From assembly GCF_030409605.1 (NCBI RefSeq), contig NZ_JAUFQG010000006.1:620001-684000 (forward strand): a stretch of 64,000 bases of DNA, read 5' to 3'. The first letter of the stretch is position 1. Every line of letters starts with the position of its first letter. The notes under the pieces are model-generated. The model did not search any database, had not been told where the DNA came from, and saw nothing but the letters and a program-made list of their open reading frames with translations. The DNA comes from Simiduia curdlanivorans. GTDB taxonomy: Bacteria > Pseudomonadota > Gammaproteobacteria > Pseudomonadales > Cellvibrionaceae. The position numbers and the translations under genes were made by a program. This document shows, piece by piece, positions 9,601-17,832 of this stretch.

Positions 9601-12003
9601 ATCTGAGCCATCCATAAGCACGGAATAACTGCCGCCCGTGGTGTTCGACGCAACGCGAGTCGACACATCGTAGCTGCCTTCGTTTAAAAAGACGCTGTAC
9701 TCCAACCACTCGCCAGCGTCAGTCCAGCCCACATTAAAGCCACCGTCCACGTCCGTGGTTGCTTCGATATCCACATCGTCAGTGCGATAGGCGGCGCCGG
9801 TGTTGCCCGCCGTGGTGTCCAAAAAGTTGCTGTAGTCTTCTGCTTGCACGCGAACATTGTCGGTATTAATCAGCGCGCAACCTTGCGCATCCACAGCGAC
9901 ACCTGCCGGCGTATCCGGGCAATGATCATCGTCATTGTGTACGCCGTCTTTATCCACATCCGTGTCGATGGCGACGAACTTAATCCAATTTAAATTAAAG
10001 GCGCCAGCGCTCACATCCACGCGCAAGGTTTGCGTGCCTGCAGCGACCGTCACTTGGCTTAAGGTGTGGGTTTCGAACTGTTGCCAGCCACCGGTGGCAG
10101 CCACAGAATCCGTAGCCAAACTATTGCCATCGATACTCAACGAATAAGCGCCACCGCCTGGCGCCGAAGCGACGCGGGTGACCAAATCGTAAGTACCTGC
10201 CGCCAAATCTACCGAGTATTCCAGCCACTCGTTGGCGTCTATCCAGCCGACGTTATAGCCGCCGCCGGTATCGGTTGTCACTTCAATATCGACATCATCA
10301 CTGCGGTAAGCACCACCGGTGTTGCCGGCGCTAAGGTCGTAAAAAGCACTGTAGTCTTCAGCTTCAACGTGTACATCAACACCCTGTGCCGGCAGTGCAC
10401 AACCCGCGCTGTTGACCGGTGTATTGGCTGGTGTGTTTGGACATTGATCGAGGTCGTCGTTAACACCGTCGTTATCGCTGTCGGGTACAACAACGCCACC
10501 GCCGCCTTCCCAAACAATATCGTCAATGGCAAATTCAAAACTGTTGCTCGGCAAGGCACCGTCGACGCTGGCGATATAGAACATACCGGCGAGCGATTGC
10601 AGTGCAATTAAACTGCCGCGTAAATCAGCCACCGGAATACTGGCCTCGGCCCACTCGCCGTTGCGCACTAAACCATAGGTGGTTTCATAGGCCGGAAAGG
10701 TCAACCAATTTTCATTGGTGTAAGTGTCGGCAATACCAATTTTAAAACTGACATCGGCGGGAATCTTGATTTTAAATTTCATCACGCCGTCGACAAAATT
10801 ACTCATGTCGCGCGCTTGTCGAGTTTGAATACCGCCGCCGAACCATTGGTTAGGGTTGACATACTGCCAGGCGATGACATTATCGCCCTCGGCTGGCGCT
10901 GTAGTTCCAGCAACCACTGAGTCTTGATTCCAAATGTAAATATCTGAACTAGCGCCCGCTTGTAATTTATTGGTGGTGGGCGTGGTATCGGTAAACACAC
11001 CAAAGGTGCCGGTTTCCGCTTGATTAACGCTGCCGGTAAATACTTGCCCCATGCCGTCTAATTGATAAACGCGCACATAATCCACATACATTTTTGCGGG
11101 TAGCGGTGCCGTCACTTGGCCATTGCTGGCGGCGTCGGTGAAATTTCCGCCCACGGCTAAGTTCAACAAAAGATAAAAAGGTTGCTGAAGTTCGCTCGAC
11201 TCCTCGGTGATGCCAATGGGCGCATCGTACATGTCGTACTCGACACCATTATCCACCACGGTAAAGCGCAACTCTGAATCGGTCCAGTAGGTGCGATAAG
11301 TAACGAAGCGATTACTTAGGGGCTGGCTCGCCACATAGGCGTTATCCGTTTGCCAGGCAGTCATGGCTGCACAAGTGGGATTTTCGGGAACGCATGCTGC
11401 ATCAGCATAAAAAATCGCGTTGGCACCCACATAGCTGTTTATGTCGGCACCGGCGTGCCCAGCATCGGCCATGCCCTGCGCGCGGTGGCCCATTTCCATC
11501 ATGTCAATTTCGCCTTTGGCAGGCCAACTGGCTGTGCTGGTGCCCAGCATCCAGGCCGCTGGCCACAGGCCAATGCCCACTTCCGGCACGCGCATTCGCA
11601 CTTCGATCATGCCGTACTGCACGGCTAATTTATTGTGGCTATCCACCTTGCCGGAGGTAAAGGCCCGACCTTCTACCGTTTCATTGCGCGCTTGCAATAC
11701 CAGCGCTTTATTACCGGGTTCATTGGGCACATCTTCGATGGCTAGGTTATTCGCGCTGTACCACTGCAACTCTTGATTGCCCCAGCCGCACAGGCCAATT
11801 TGACAACCATCGCCTTCAACTTCATTCCAATGCGCAGCATTGAAGGTACTAAAATTTTCTTCGAACAGTAAATTGCCGATAACCGGGTTGCTCACGTCGG
11901 CCAGGGAAATCTGTGATAAAAGCAACGTTGAGGTTGCGACTAATGCCGTTGATAGCTGGCGAGTGCCAGGCCAAATTGATCTGTTTCTAAACTTGCTTTT
12001 CAT
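6616..12003 (-). CDS. Giant secreted GH16-CBM6-COG4315-DUF1111 di-haem cytochrome fusion
   Basis: A 1795-residue secreted protein. Signal peptide ~1-35 (ISLA end). GH16 ~38-316 with catalytic GEIDMME (E165, D167, E170) and the VDYVRVYQ end. A beta-sandwich, carbohydrate-binding-like module ~320-500. TSP3 repeats near 507, 681, 856, 888 and 1010. CBM6 modules ~543-678 and ~715-852. An Fn3-like module ~920-1003. A COG4315 (lipoprotein_15) repeat ~1048-1153. An unassigned module ~1157-1390. A DUF1111 di-haem oxidoreductase domain ~1390-1795 with CADCH (C1432-H1436) and CQGCH (C1656-H1660). The GH16 part should cut beta-1,3-glucan; the haem part implies electron transfer outside the inner membrane. 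Start: ATG at 12003, because the signal peptide begins there and GGTGG lies upstream; an in-frame ATG at 12075 would add 24 basic residues. Confidence 0.93.
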   Translation of the reverse strand: MKSKFRNRSIWPGTRQLSTALVATSTLLLSQISLADVSNPVIGNLLFEENFSTFNAAHWNEVEGDGCQIGLCGWGNQELQWYSANNLAIEDVPNEPGNKALVLQARNETVEGRAFTSGKVDSHNKLAVQYGMIEVRMRVPEVGIGLWPAAWMLGTSTASWPAKGEIDMMEMGHRAQGMADAGHAGADINSYVGANAIFYADAACVPENPTCAAMTAWQTDNAYVASQPLSNRFVTYRTYWTDSELRFTVVDNGVEYDMYDAPIGITEESSELQQPFYLLLNLAVGGNFTDAASNGQVTAPLPAKMYVDYVRVYQLDGMGQVFTGSVNQAETGTFGVFTDTTPTTNKLQAGASSDIYIWNQDSVVAGTTAPAEGDNVIAWQYVNPNQWFGGGIQTRQARDMSNFVDGVMKFKIKIPADVSFKIGIADTYTNENWLTFPAYETTYGLVRNGEWAEASIPVADLRGSLIALQSLAGMFYIASVDGALPSNSFEFAIDDIVWEGGGGVVVPDSDNDGVNDDLDQCPNTPANTPVNSAGCALPAQGVDVHVEAEDYSAFYDLSAGNTGGAYRSDDVDIEVTTDTGGGYNVGWIDANEWLEYSVDLAAGTYDLVTRVASAPGGGAYSLSIDGNSLATDSVAATGGWQQFETHTLSQVTVAAGTQTLRVDVSAGAFNLNWIKFVAIDTDVDKDGVHNDDDHCPDTPAGVAVDAQGCALINTDNVRVQAEDYSNFLDTTAGNTGAAYRTDDVDIEATTDVDGGFNVGWTDAGEWLEYSVFLNEGSYDVSTRVASNTTGGSYSVLMDGSDLGANSVGNTGGWQNFVTQAAGQVYLTSGVHTVRVVFNAPGINLNWLHFTSVTVLDSDADGVPDASDQCPGSAANVPVDSYGCALPADSDGDGVIDSADQCPNTGAGVEVQANGCPVPVSVYGVEQISADSVRFFVNTSSWADLHYRVGGGGQINVSMTQVNGVNSYNLSGLTQGASLTFSFTYWDTEKGYAVDSAEQSFTLSGGGNPTQDSDGDGVADSADVCPGTPAGTAVDVAGCPVVAPPTNNMEVAVANGKLVGGVDSSKPGFSLYVFDNDQGNAGSSCNGNCATNWPPLLVTDGSASGVAGLGTVGRTDGSTQATYNGRPLYFYTADSSAGSALGQGVGGVWWQVDYGTSLGNISPLFDGTTALEPVIQYDRGDALVTRFSDRARDRHAKENHFQAYDHYLTFYWEDRTAAIEIVDYVAKGGSSIRMNVVTQNKLDDLQAENRWWYIGLNTLAEYCGNGVMNMVDNTHYWKEESYNCREGRNIQIGDKLEFEISQFLDAATLPRGRSNYYGTTYLYIVGQGIVPWDVTDKVAFQGGNRLQRDTIPVPASARLGGDTSLHVQMTAEPDGHFQQMATNLGYDNGQPFVLGRRVHHTSFVDGSHDENAENGIFSGMSGLAGPHYINQRCADCHVRNGRAEVAEIGEPLDKWVFKVGDAFGNSHPDLGRVLQPKSSASATTEGTPSIASFTESNGLRKPNYQFTGVVPDTFSARIAPQLNGIGLLEAIPEQAVLNLADENDANGDGISGRAQRVIDPVTGATRLGRFGYKAAASSVKHQVAAAFNTDMGVMTSVLPAPDCGANQFDCGNQGAELGDQHLDNLVKYISLLGVRPQRDYNSASVIQGKAVFNSIGCQGCHTETFETSEFHPLAELRSQTIHPYTDLLLHDMGAGLADNLGEGEATGAEWRTAPLWGLGLSACVTGGVAGQHGWDSFGLDGHEYCTPVESYLHDGRARTLDEAIRWHGGEAETTRLNYESLSSADRNALMDFLKSL

Positions 12004-12171
12004 TTCTGGAGCCCACCTATTTTTATGTTTATTAGGGGCACGCAATCGCTTTAACCTCATACGCCAGCGCGCCAAGGATCAATTTCATGCAGAACATGGC
12101 GCCAATACTTCAACGCTGAAAATTGATCATTAACATTCGGTCAGCAGTAAATTATTGATATCAACATCACT

Positions 12172-12185
12172 CGCCGTTAACGGCG
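12172..12185. promoter_or_regulatory. 14-bp palindrome, possible second operator type
   Basis: CGCCGTTAACGGCG is a perfect palindrome 169 bp upstream of the GH16 fusion start. It differs from the LacI-type sites and may bind another regulator. It was seen once in the window, so its function is unproven. Confidence 0.4.
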
Positions 12186-12411
12186 CGGACAAAGTTGGGC
12201 CGTCGCTGAAATCACAGATTTCAACTGCCAAAAATTCGCTTCAATAATTTACGCAAACACCTAGGACTAGCGTTTGCATATCAACTGCAATACTGACTTT
12301 CATCACACCCAATGACATGAATATGCCACTGGCTCGTCGCATGATTGACATCGCCCTATTGCGCTTATCTCGCCCTTTTCGGGCATTTATAATCTTTTTA
12401 ACAGCAAAAAA

Positions 12412-12425
12412 TGTAAGCGCTTACA
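12412..12425. promoter_or_regulatory. LacI-type operator 4
   Basis: A perfect TGTAAGCGCTTACA in the region between the GH16-cytochrome fusion (409 bp away) and GH3 (364 bp away). It is 249 bp from operator 5, a spacing compatible with DNA looping. Confidence 0.78.
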
Positions 12426-12660
12426 ATAAACTTAGTGCATTCGTTGTTTTTAGTCAATAGCGATGCATTCGCTGATGTGCGGTCGATCGCAGTAAAAGGG
12501 CTAATTTATCGAGACACGTCAATAAGTTACCCCTGCTGGAATGCACGATACAGTACAAACGTTCCAGCCTTGGGTTTGATTTTTTGGCGGCCACATAGAT
12601 GGCAAGGGCTAAATCAGCCGCCCTAATTCGGCTTGACAATAGAACTATCATCCAAGATCA

Positions 12661-12674
12661 TGTAAGCGCTTACA
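12661..12674. promoter_or_regulatory. LacI-type operator 5
   Basis: A perfect TGTAAGCGCTTACA 115 bp upstream of the GH3 start, in a position to repress the GH3-GH16 transcript. Confidence 0.8.
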
Positions 12675-12788
12675 TTGCTGGGTAGTACTTCGCCCCTTTA
12701 TTACGAATTAACTGATGCAGCCCCCTTTTAACCACAGCAGAATCTGGCCCCACTAGCCAAACAAGGTCACACACTAGCGAGCGCTCCT

Positions 12789-15287
12789 ATGACGATAAAA
12801 TTTGCCCCACTCACCTTGTCCTGTTTATTGCTATTGAGTTGCGACAATTCCGTATCAACCCACTCAGCTGAAGCGCCAGAGAAAATGACCAGCCAAAACA
12901 ACTTTGATGCCTCGCTATGGCCAACCAGACCTAAAGCGCCCTTGAATGCCGCGCTGGAAGGAAAAATTACTGGGTTGCTAAACACCATGACGCTGGAACA
13001 AAAGGTTGGCCAGATCATTCAGCCCGAAATTCGACATGTATCGCCAGACGATACGCGGGATTATTTTTTGGGTTCGGTGCTCAACGGCGGAGGCTCCTTT
13101 CCACAACAGAACAAACACGCCAGCTTGCAAGACTGGTTAACGCTGGCCGACGGTTTCTATCAAGGCTCGATGGACATTAATGCGCCAACAAAAATTCCCG
13201 CCATGTGGGGCACAGACGCGGTTCACGGCCACAACAATGTAATTGGCGCAACCTTATTTCCCCACAACATTGCCTTAGGTGCGGCGCATAACCCGCAACT
13301 CATTGAAGCCATTGGCGCCGCTACGGCACGGGAAATGGCCGCTACCGGCATCAGCTGGAGTTTCGCGCCCACCATTGCCGTGGCCAGAGACGACCGCTGG
13401 GGCCGCACCTACGAATCCTATAGTGAAGATCCGGCGCTGGTGAAAAAATATGCCGGCGCCATGGTCACAGGATTACAAGGAAAAAAAGGCAGCGACAATT
13501 TTCTAGGCAAGGGTAAAGTTATTGCCACCGCCAAACATTTTATTGGCGATGGCGGCACCCAAAAAGGCATCGACAGAGGCGACGCGAACATTAGCGAAGC
13601 CGAACTCATCAACATACATGCACAAGGTTATTTCGCCGCGCTCGACGCCGATGTACAAGTGGTGATGGCGTCCTTCAGCAGCTGGAATGGCGACAAGTTG
13701 CACGGCCATCGTTATTTACTCACCGACATTCTAAAAAATAAACTCAGCTTCGACGGCTTTGTCGTCGGCGACTGGGCTGGTCATGCGTTTATTCCCGGCT
13801 GTACCGACACCCACTGCCCAGCCGCCATCAATGCCGGCGTTGATATGTTCATGGCGCCCGACGCCAACTGGCGCGAACTTTTTACCAACACGGTTCTGGA
13901 TGTGAAAGCCGAACGGATTAGCCAAGCGCGGCTAGACGATGCCGTACGCCGTATTTTGCGGGTTAAGTTACGCGCCGGTTTGTTCGACAAGGGCACGCCG
14001 TCTAGTTATCCCCTCGCCGGCGATACAACGTTAATTGGCCATCAAGAGCACCGCGCCATCGCCCGTCAAGCCGTGCGCGAATCAGTCGTGCTGCTAAAAA
14101 ATACCAATCAACTACTGCCCTTAAAACCCAACCAAAAAATATTGCTTGCCGGCAATGGCGCCAACAATATCGGCAAGCAAACCGGTGGCTGGACGATCAG
14201 CTGGCAAGGCACTGGCAACGCCAATACCGATTTCCCCGGTGCGACGTCTATTTACCAAGCTATTGTATCCGCTGTTACGCCCGCCGGCGGCGATGTAATG
14301 CTAAGCGAAGAAGGCCAATACACAAGCAAACCCGATGTCGCCATTGTGGTGTTCGGTGAAGACCCCTACGCCGAAATGCAAGGCGATATTGGCGATTTAG
14401 GCTTTCGCTCTGAAACGGATTTGGCGCTACTGCAATCGCTACAAGCCGAAGGTATTCCCGTTGTTGCCCTGTTCATCACCGGTCGACCACTGGCAACCAA
14501 TGCCTATTTAAATGCGAGCGATGCCTTTGCTGTTATTTGGCAGCCTGGCACTGAAGCTGGCGGTATCAGCGACGTATTATTTACCAACGCCGATGGCAGC
14601 CTGCGCTTCCCCTTTACTGGCAAGCTAAGCTTTTCTTGGCCTAAGCATGCCGATCAAATTGCGCAAAATATCAATACCGAAAATTACGATCCGCAGTTCC
14701 CGCTTTACTACGGCTTAACCAATGGCGAGGTAGACACCACTGTCTACCCGCTCCATGTGCAGCCCGGTGATCTATCCTCGAGCGCATCCAATCAGCAAGC
14801 CATTTTTCAACAACGCACCTTTAGCCCTTGGACTCTACGCGTTATCGACCAAGGCACACGCACAGATTTGAACGGTGCCAGCTTGGAAACCCCTAAGGTA
14901 ACACTAAAAACCTTGGATCGCTTTGTCCAGGAAGATGCCATTCAGGTGCAGTGGAAGGGCCAAACCAGAGTGGCCTTCGAAAGCAATGAAGCGGTGGATT
15001 TAAGTCGCTTTAATAAGGGCCGCCTGGTATTCGATTTACAATGGCAAACCCCAGCGCCGGTTGCACTCGGTCTCGATTGTGCAAATGGCTGTTCAACCGT
15101 TGCGCTAAACGATTACGCACAGAGCGCAACAAAAGATTGGCAAGAAGTCAGTATTCCGCTCGCCTGTCTTGGAACTTCACTGGATAAAATCACCGCCCCC
15201 TTTGCACTCAGCGCAGATGGAAAAGCCAAGCTGACGCTCTATAACATGCGTCTCGAGGTAGGAGATGAGGTTTGTGAAAAACAATAG
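12789..15287 (+). CDS. GH3 beta-glucosidase lipoprotein (ExoP-like)
   Basis: An 832-residue exo-acting family 3 glycoside hydrolase. The N-terminus MTIKFAPLTLSCLLLLSC is a lipoprotein signal with the modified cysteine at C18, so it is probably anchored in the outer membrane. The (beta/alpha)8 domain contains KHFIGDGGT and the nucleophile D328 in GFVVGDWAGH. The second alpha/beta domain follows (~430-630). The last ~130 residues form a beta-sandwich module with a DCANGC cysteine pair that resembles the C-terminus of the next gene product. It should remove glucose from the ends of beta-glucan oligosaccharides. A LacI-type operator lies 115 bp upstream, and the next gene follows after 73 bp in the same direction. 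Confidence 0.94.
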   Translation: MTIKFAPLTLSCLLLLSCDNSVSTHSAEAPEKMTSQNNFDASLWPTRPKAPLNAALEGKITGLLNTMTLEQKVGQIIQPEIRHVSPDDTRDYFLGSVLNGGGSFPQQNKHASLQDWLTLADGFYQGSMDINAPTKIPAMWGTDAVHGHNNVIGATLFPHNIALGAAHNPQLIEAIGAATAREMAATGISWSFAPTIAVARDDRWGRTYESYSEDPALVKKYAGAMVTGLQGKKGSDNFLGKGKVIATAKHFIGDGGTQKGIDRGDANISEAELINIHAQGYFAALDADVQVVMASFSSWNGDKLHGHRYLLTDILKNKLSFDGFVVGDWAGHAFIPGCTDTHCPAAINAGVDMFMAPDANWRELFTNTVLDVKAERISQARLDDAVRRILRVKLRAGLFDKGTPSSYPLAGDTTLIGHQEHRAIARQAVRESVVLLKNTNQLLPLKPNQKILLAGNGANNIGKQTGGWTISWQGTGNANTDFPGATSIYQAIVSAVTPAGGDVMLSEEGQYTSKPDVAIVVFGEDPYAEMQGDIGDLGFRSETDLALLQSLQAEGIPVVALFITGRPLATNAYLNASDAFAVIWQPGTEAGGISDVLFTNADGSLRFPFTGKLSFSWPKHADQIAQNINTENYDPQFPLYYGLTNGEVDTTVYPLHVQPGDLSSSASNQQAIFQQRTFSPWTLRVIDQGTRTDLNGASLETPKVTLKTLDRFVQEDAIQVQWKGQTRVAFESNEAVDLSRFNKGRLVFDLQWQTPAPVALGLDCANGCSTVALNDYAQSATKDWQEVSIPLACLGTSLDKITAPFALSADGKAKLTLYNMRLEVGDEVCEKQ

Positions 15288-15360
15288 CAATGATAAAGGT
15301 TAATGAATAAACGTTGGCTCGAAATAAAATAATTAATAATAAGCAAAGTAGGGGAAAGTC

Positions 15361-17499
15361 ATGAAACACTATCTAGTGCCGCTAGTTTTGAGTTTAGGTT
15401 TGAGTGCCTGTGGTGGTTCGTCGGGCGGGGGCGATACGGCTGTATCGCCCACACCCACACCCACACCAACGCCAACGCCAACGCCACCAGTGAGTGAAAA
15501 CTGGCAGTTGGTTTGGAGCGATGAATTTGATGGCGTAGCTATTGATAGTAGCAAGTGGAGCCACGAAAAAAACTGTACCGGTGGCGGCAACAATGAATTG
15601 CAGTGTTACACAGACCGCGAACAAAATAGTTTTGTTGCCGATGGACTATTAAACATTGTAGCTCGGCAAGAGAGCTTTAGCGGTCAGAGTCAAAATGACG
15701 ATGCACCGGATTACGATCCACTCGATACTAGCGCCACCCGCAATTACACCTCAGCGCGGCTGCGCACTAAAGCCAAAGGCGACTGGCGCTACGGGCGCAT
15801 GGAGATAAGTGCCAAATTGCCACAGGGTCAGGGCATTTGGCCCGCTATCTGGATGTTGCCCACGGAGTGGAAATACGGCGGTTGGCCGGCCAGTGGTGAA
15901 ATCGACATTATGGAGGCAGTCAACTCCAATACAGGATCTAGCCCAAACGATATTCACGGCACACTTCACTACGGAAAATTTTGGCCCGAAAATACTTACA
16001 CAGGTGCCGCAAAAACGGTGCAAGGCAATGTGTGGGAAGGCCAACATATTTATGCCGTGGAATGGGAACAGAATGAAATACGCTGGTACCTAGACGGCGA
16101 ACATTACGCTACCCAACGCCCAGCAACAGACTCAAGCACTGGCTGGTTTACCTACTATTGGCAAGACCAAACTGAAGGTTACAGTTACGGTACCCAGGGC
16201 GCCCCCTTTGATGAACAATTTCACTTAATACTAAATCTCGCCGTTGGCGGAAACTGGCCCGGAAACCCCAACGCCAACACTCAGTTTCCGCAAACATTGA
16301 GTATTGATTACGTGCGCGTTTATCAATGCGCGCCCGAGGGCGTTATCAGCGCCGATGGCAGTGGCTGCGGCACTAATATTGACGCCAACATTGAAGCGAT
16401 AGGTGCAACTAGGCCTGCACAAAACAGCTTCACCTTGTATCAAAATGGTTTGCAAACACTTGCGCTAACAACCAATACCGGCACCGTAGAGCAGAGTCTC
16501 GATTTAGCTAGCTGGTCGGCGGTGGATGGCAATGTTGTGACAGAAACCCTTAGCGATGGCGACAATAGCCTGTGGCAAACCACCTTTTATGGTGCGGGCA
16601 ATAGTTTTATACGCGCTAACGCAAGCCCAATCGCCGACACGGAAACCGGCCTACAGCTCGTCAACATGGCGCAATACGGCGAGCTCAAGTTTGATATTAA
16701 AGTCCTCAGCGCCGAACCTAACACCGAACTTAGGGTCAAGGTCGACAGTGGTTGGCCGCACCTATCTGAGTACACCTTGCAAGCGTTGCCGCACAACCAA
16801 TGGACAAGTATTTCCGTGCCCTTGAATCAATTGCAAGCTAATAGCGTTGAAGCCGGCCAAGTGAATTTTGGCGCAGTGGTAAATCCCTTCGTCATCGAGG
16901 CGTCTGGCCCGGCGCAAATTCAAATCAACAATCTGCGCTTGACCTGTTTGGCAAATTGCAACCTTGCGCCACGCGCCAATAGCACCAGCGGCGAGATTAC
17001 CGACACCGTGAGCATTTTTGATGATGCAGTAAATAGCCTCTGGAACCTCGGTATCTTGATCTGGCAGGAAGCTAGCCCCCATCTGGTGGTTGAGCTAGTG
17101 GATGCCGCAGACGGCGCGCGCGGCACGGTTATTGACGTCGCTTTTACCGGTGCAGATCGAAACGGACTGGTGTTTATTCAAACAGATACCCTTCAAGACA
17201 TGAGCGCCTTTGCCGCAACAGGTTTTTTACAATTCGACATCAATGTCATCGACTATGCCGCGGCGACAGCCCTAAATATCAAAGCCGATTGCGTTCACCC
17301 CTGCTCTTCCGGCGACATCAATATCGGCCAACCCGGCATGCACGGCTGGGAAACCGTGCAAGTGCCGATCAGTGATTTAGTCGCTGGTGGTTTAGACCTA
17401 ACCAAGGTCAACACTCCTTTTGCCCTGCTGCCGACCTGGGCAGAGCAGGAAGGCGTGCACCTTCAGTTGGACAATATCAGCTGGGAACTAAACCACTGA
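15361..17499 (+). CDS. GH16 beta-glucanase (laminarinase) lipoprotein
   Basis: A 712-residue lipoprotein. LGLSAC places the modified cysteine at C17. A Gly/Ser stretch and a Thr-Pro linker (~29-43) lead to a GH16 domain (~45-326) with the catalytic motif GEIDIME (E180, D182, E185) and the end SIDYVRVYQ. Two beta-sandwich modules follow (~360-540 and ~545-712). The second has a DC...PC cysteine pair and PFALL segment shared with the GH3 C-terminus. It should cut beta-1,3-glucan at the cell surface and feed oligosaccharides to the co-transcribed GH3. GGGG in the leader (AGGGGAAAGTC) is a good ribosome site for the ATG at 15361. Confidence 0.94.
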   Translation: MKHYLVPLVLSLGLSACGGSSGGGDTAVSPTPTPTPTPTPTPPVSENWQLVWSDEFDGVAIDSSKWSHEKNCTGGGNNELQCYTDREQNSFVADGLLNIVARQESFSGQSQNDDAPDYDPLDTSATRNYTSARLRTKAKGDWRYGRMEISAKLPQGQGIWPAIWMLPTEWKYGGWPASGEIDIMEAVNSNTGSSPNDIHGTLHYGKFWPENTYTGAAKTVQGNVWEGQHIYAVEWEQNEIRWYLDGEHYATQRPATDSSTGWFTYYWQDQTEGYSYGTQGAPFDEQFHLILNLAVGGNWPGNPNANTQFPQTLSIDYVRVYQCAPEGVISADGSGCGTNIDANIEAIGATRPAQNSFTLYQNGLQTLALTTNTGTVEQSLDLASWSAVDGNVVTETLSDGDNSLWQTTFYGAGNSFIRANASPIADTETGLQLVNMAQYGELKFDIKVLSAEPNTELRVKVDSGWPHLSEYTLQALPHNQWTSISVPLNQLQANSVEAGQVNFGAVVNPFVIEASGPAQIQINNLRLTCLANCNLAPRANSTSGEITDTVSIFDDAVNSLWNLGILIWQEASPHLVVELVDAADGARGTVIDVAFTGADRNGLVFIQTDTLQDMSAFAATGFLQFDINVIDYAAATALNIKADCVHPCSSGDINIGQPGMHGWETVQVPISDLVAGGLDLTKVNTPFALLPTWAEQEGVHLQLDNISWELNH
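15429..15450 (+). other. Perfect 9-bp hairpin inside the GH16 coding sequence
   Basis: GGGCGATAC (15429-15437) and GTATCGCCC (15442-15450) form a perfect stem around GGCT, about 70 nt after the start codon, just past the lipobox. It would be a stable mRNA hairpin early in the gene. No T-run follows, so it is not a canonical terminator. Confidence 0.6.
15448..15487 (+). repeat. Hexanucleotide repeat tract encoding the Thr-Pro linker
   Basis: Alternating units of CCCACA and then CCAACG code for the Thr-Pro linker between the lipid anchor and the GH16 domain. The units are six bases long, so copy-number change would lengthen or shorten the linker without a frameshift. Confidence 0.8.
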
Positions 17500-17507
17500 G
17501 ATCGATC

Positions 17508-17534
17508 TACACGCCAACGCGCTGTTGGCGTGTA
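17508..17534 (+). terminator. Hairpin after the GH16 gene
   Basis: TACACGCCAAC and GTTGGCGTGTA form a perfect 11-bp stem with a 5-nt loop, 8 bp after the GH16 stop codon. No T-run follows, but its position and strength support transcript end or 3' protection. Confidence 0.65.
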
Positions 17535-17817
17535 AACCCACCGCACTATGTACATGTACCTTTCGCATTTATACCTAACGCTTCAAAGGCCCAAGTATTT
17601 CGCAGAATGCTTGAATAGCCTGAGGTAATCTACCGCTTACCCACTCACCCAGCCCGCTCTATGCCCAAGGCAAACGAACGCCCCTAAGGCACAAGAGTCC
17701 GTGACACCGGCCAGAATGATGCAAACTAACGCTAAGCTCAAACCCCCGACGTGGGAGCTAACCCGCTCCTTACCGGTTAATAGGTAGATGGAGAAAATTA
17801 ACTCACATTATTTTTTA

Positions 17818-17832
17818 TAGTCATAATGACTA
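17818..17832. promoter_or_regulatory. Palindrome upstream of the receptor, possible operator
   Basis: TAGTCATAATGACTA is a perfect inverted repeat of 7-bp arms around one A, in AT-rich DNA about 340 bp before the receptor start. It does not match the LacI-type operators of the neighbouring locus, so it may serve a different regulator. Confidence 0.4.

Larger units (their letters stand above)
12004..12788. other. Divergent control region between the GH16 fusion and GH3
   Basis: This 785-bp region holds no credible gene; short open frames lack ribosome sites and family resemblance. It contains two perfect LacI-type operators (12412 and 12661) and a separate GC-rich palindrome at 12172. Its length and the spread of sites suggest two independent promoters rather than one compact divergent promoter. 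Confidence 0.6.

Noticed and set aside
10066..10611. 181-codon plus-strand open frame opposite the giant fusion gene
   Set aside because: It lies antisense to intact CBM6 and TSP3 coding sequence and arises from its codon bias; no family resemblance.
12435..12651. Short open frames on both strands between the GH16 fusion and GH3
   Set aside because: They lie in the divergent control region between two operators, overlap each other, and have no ribosome site or family match.
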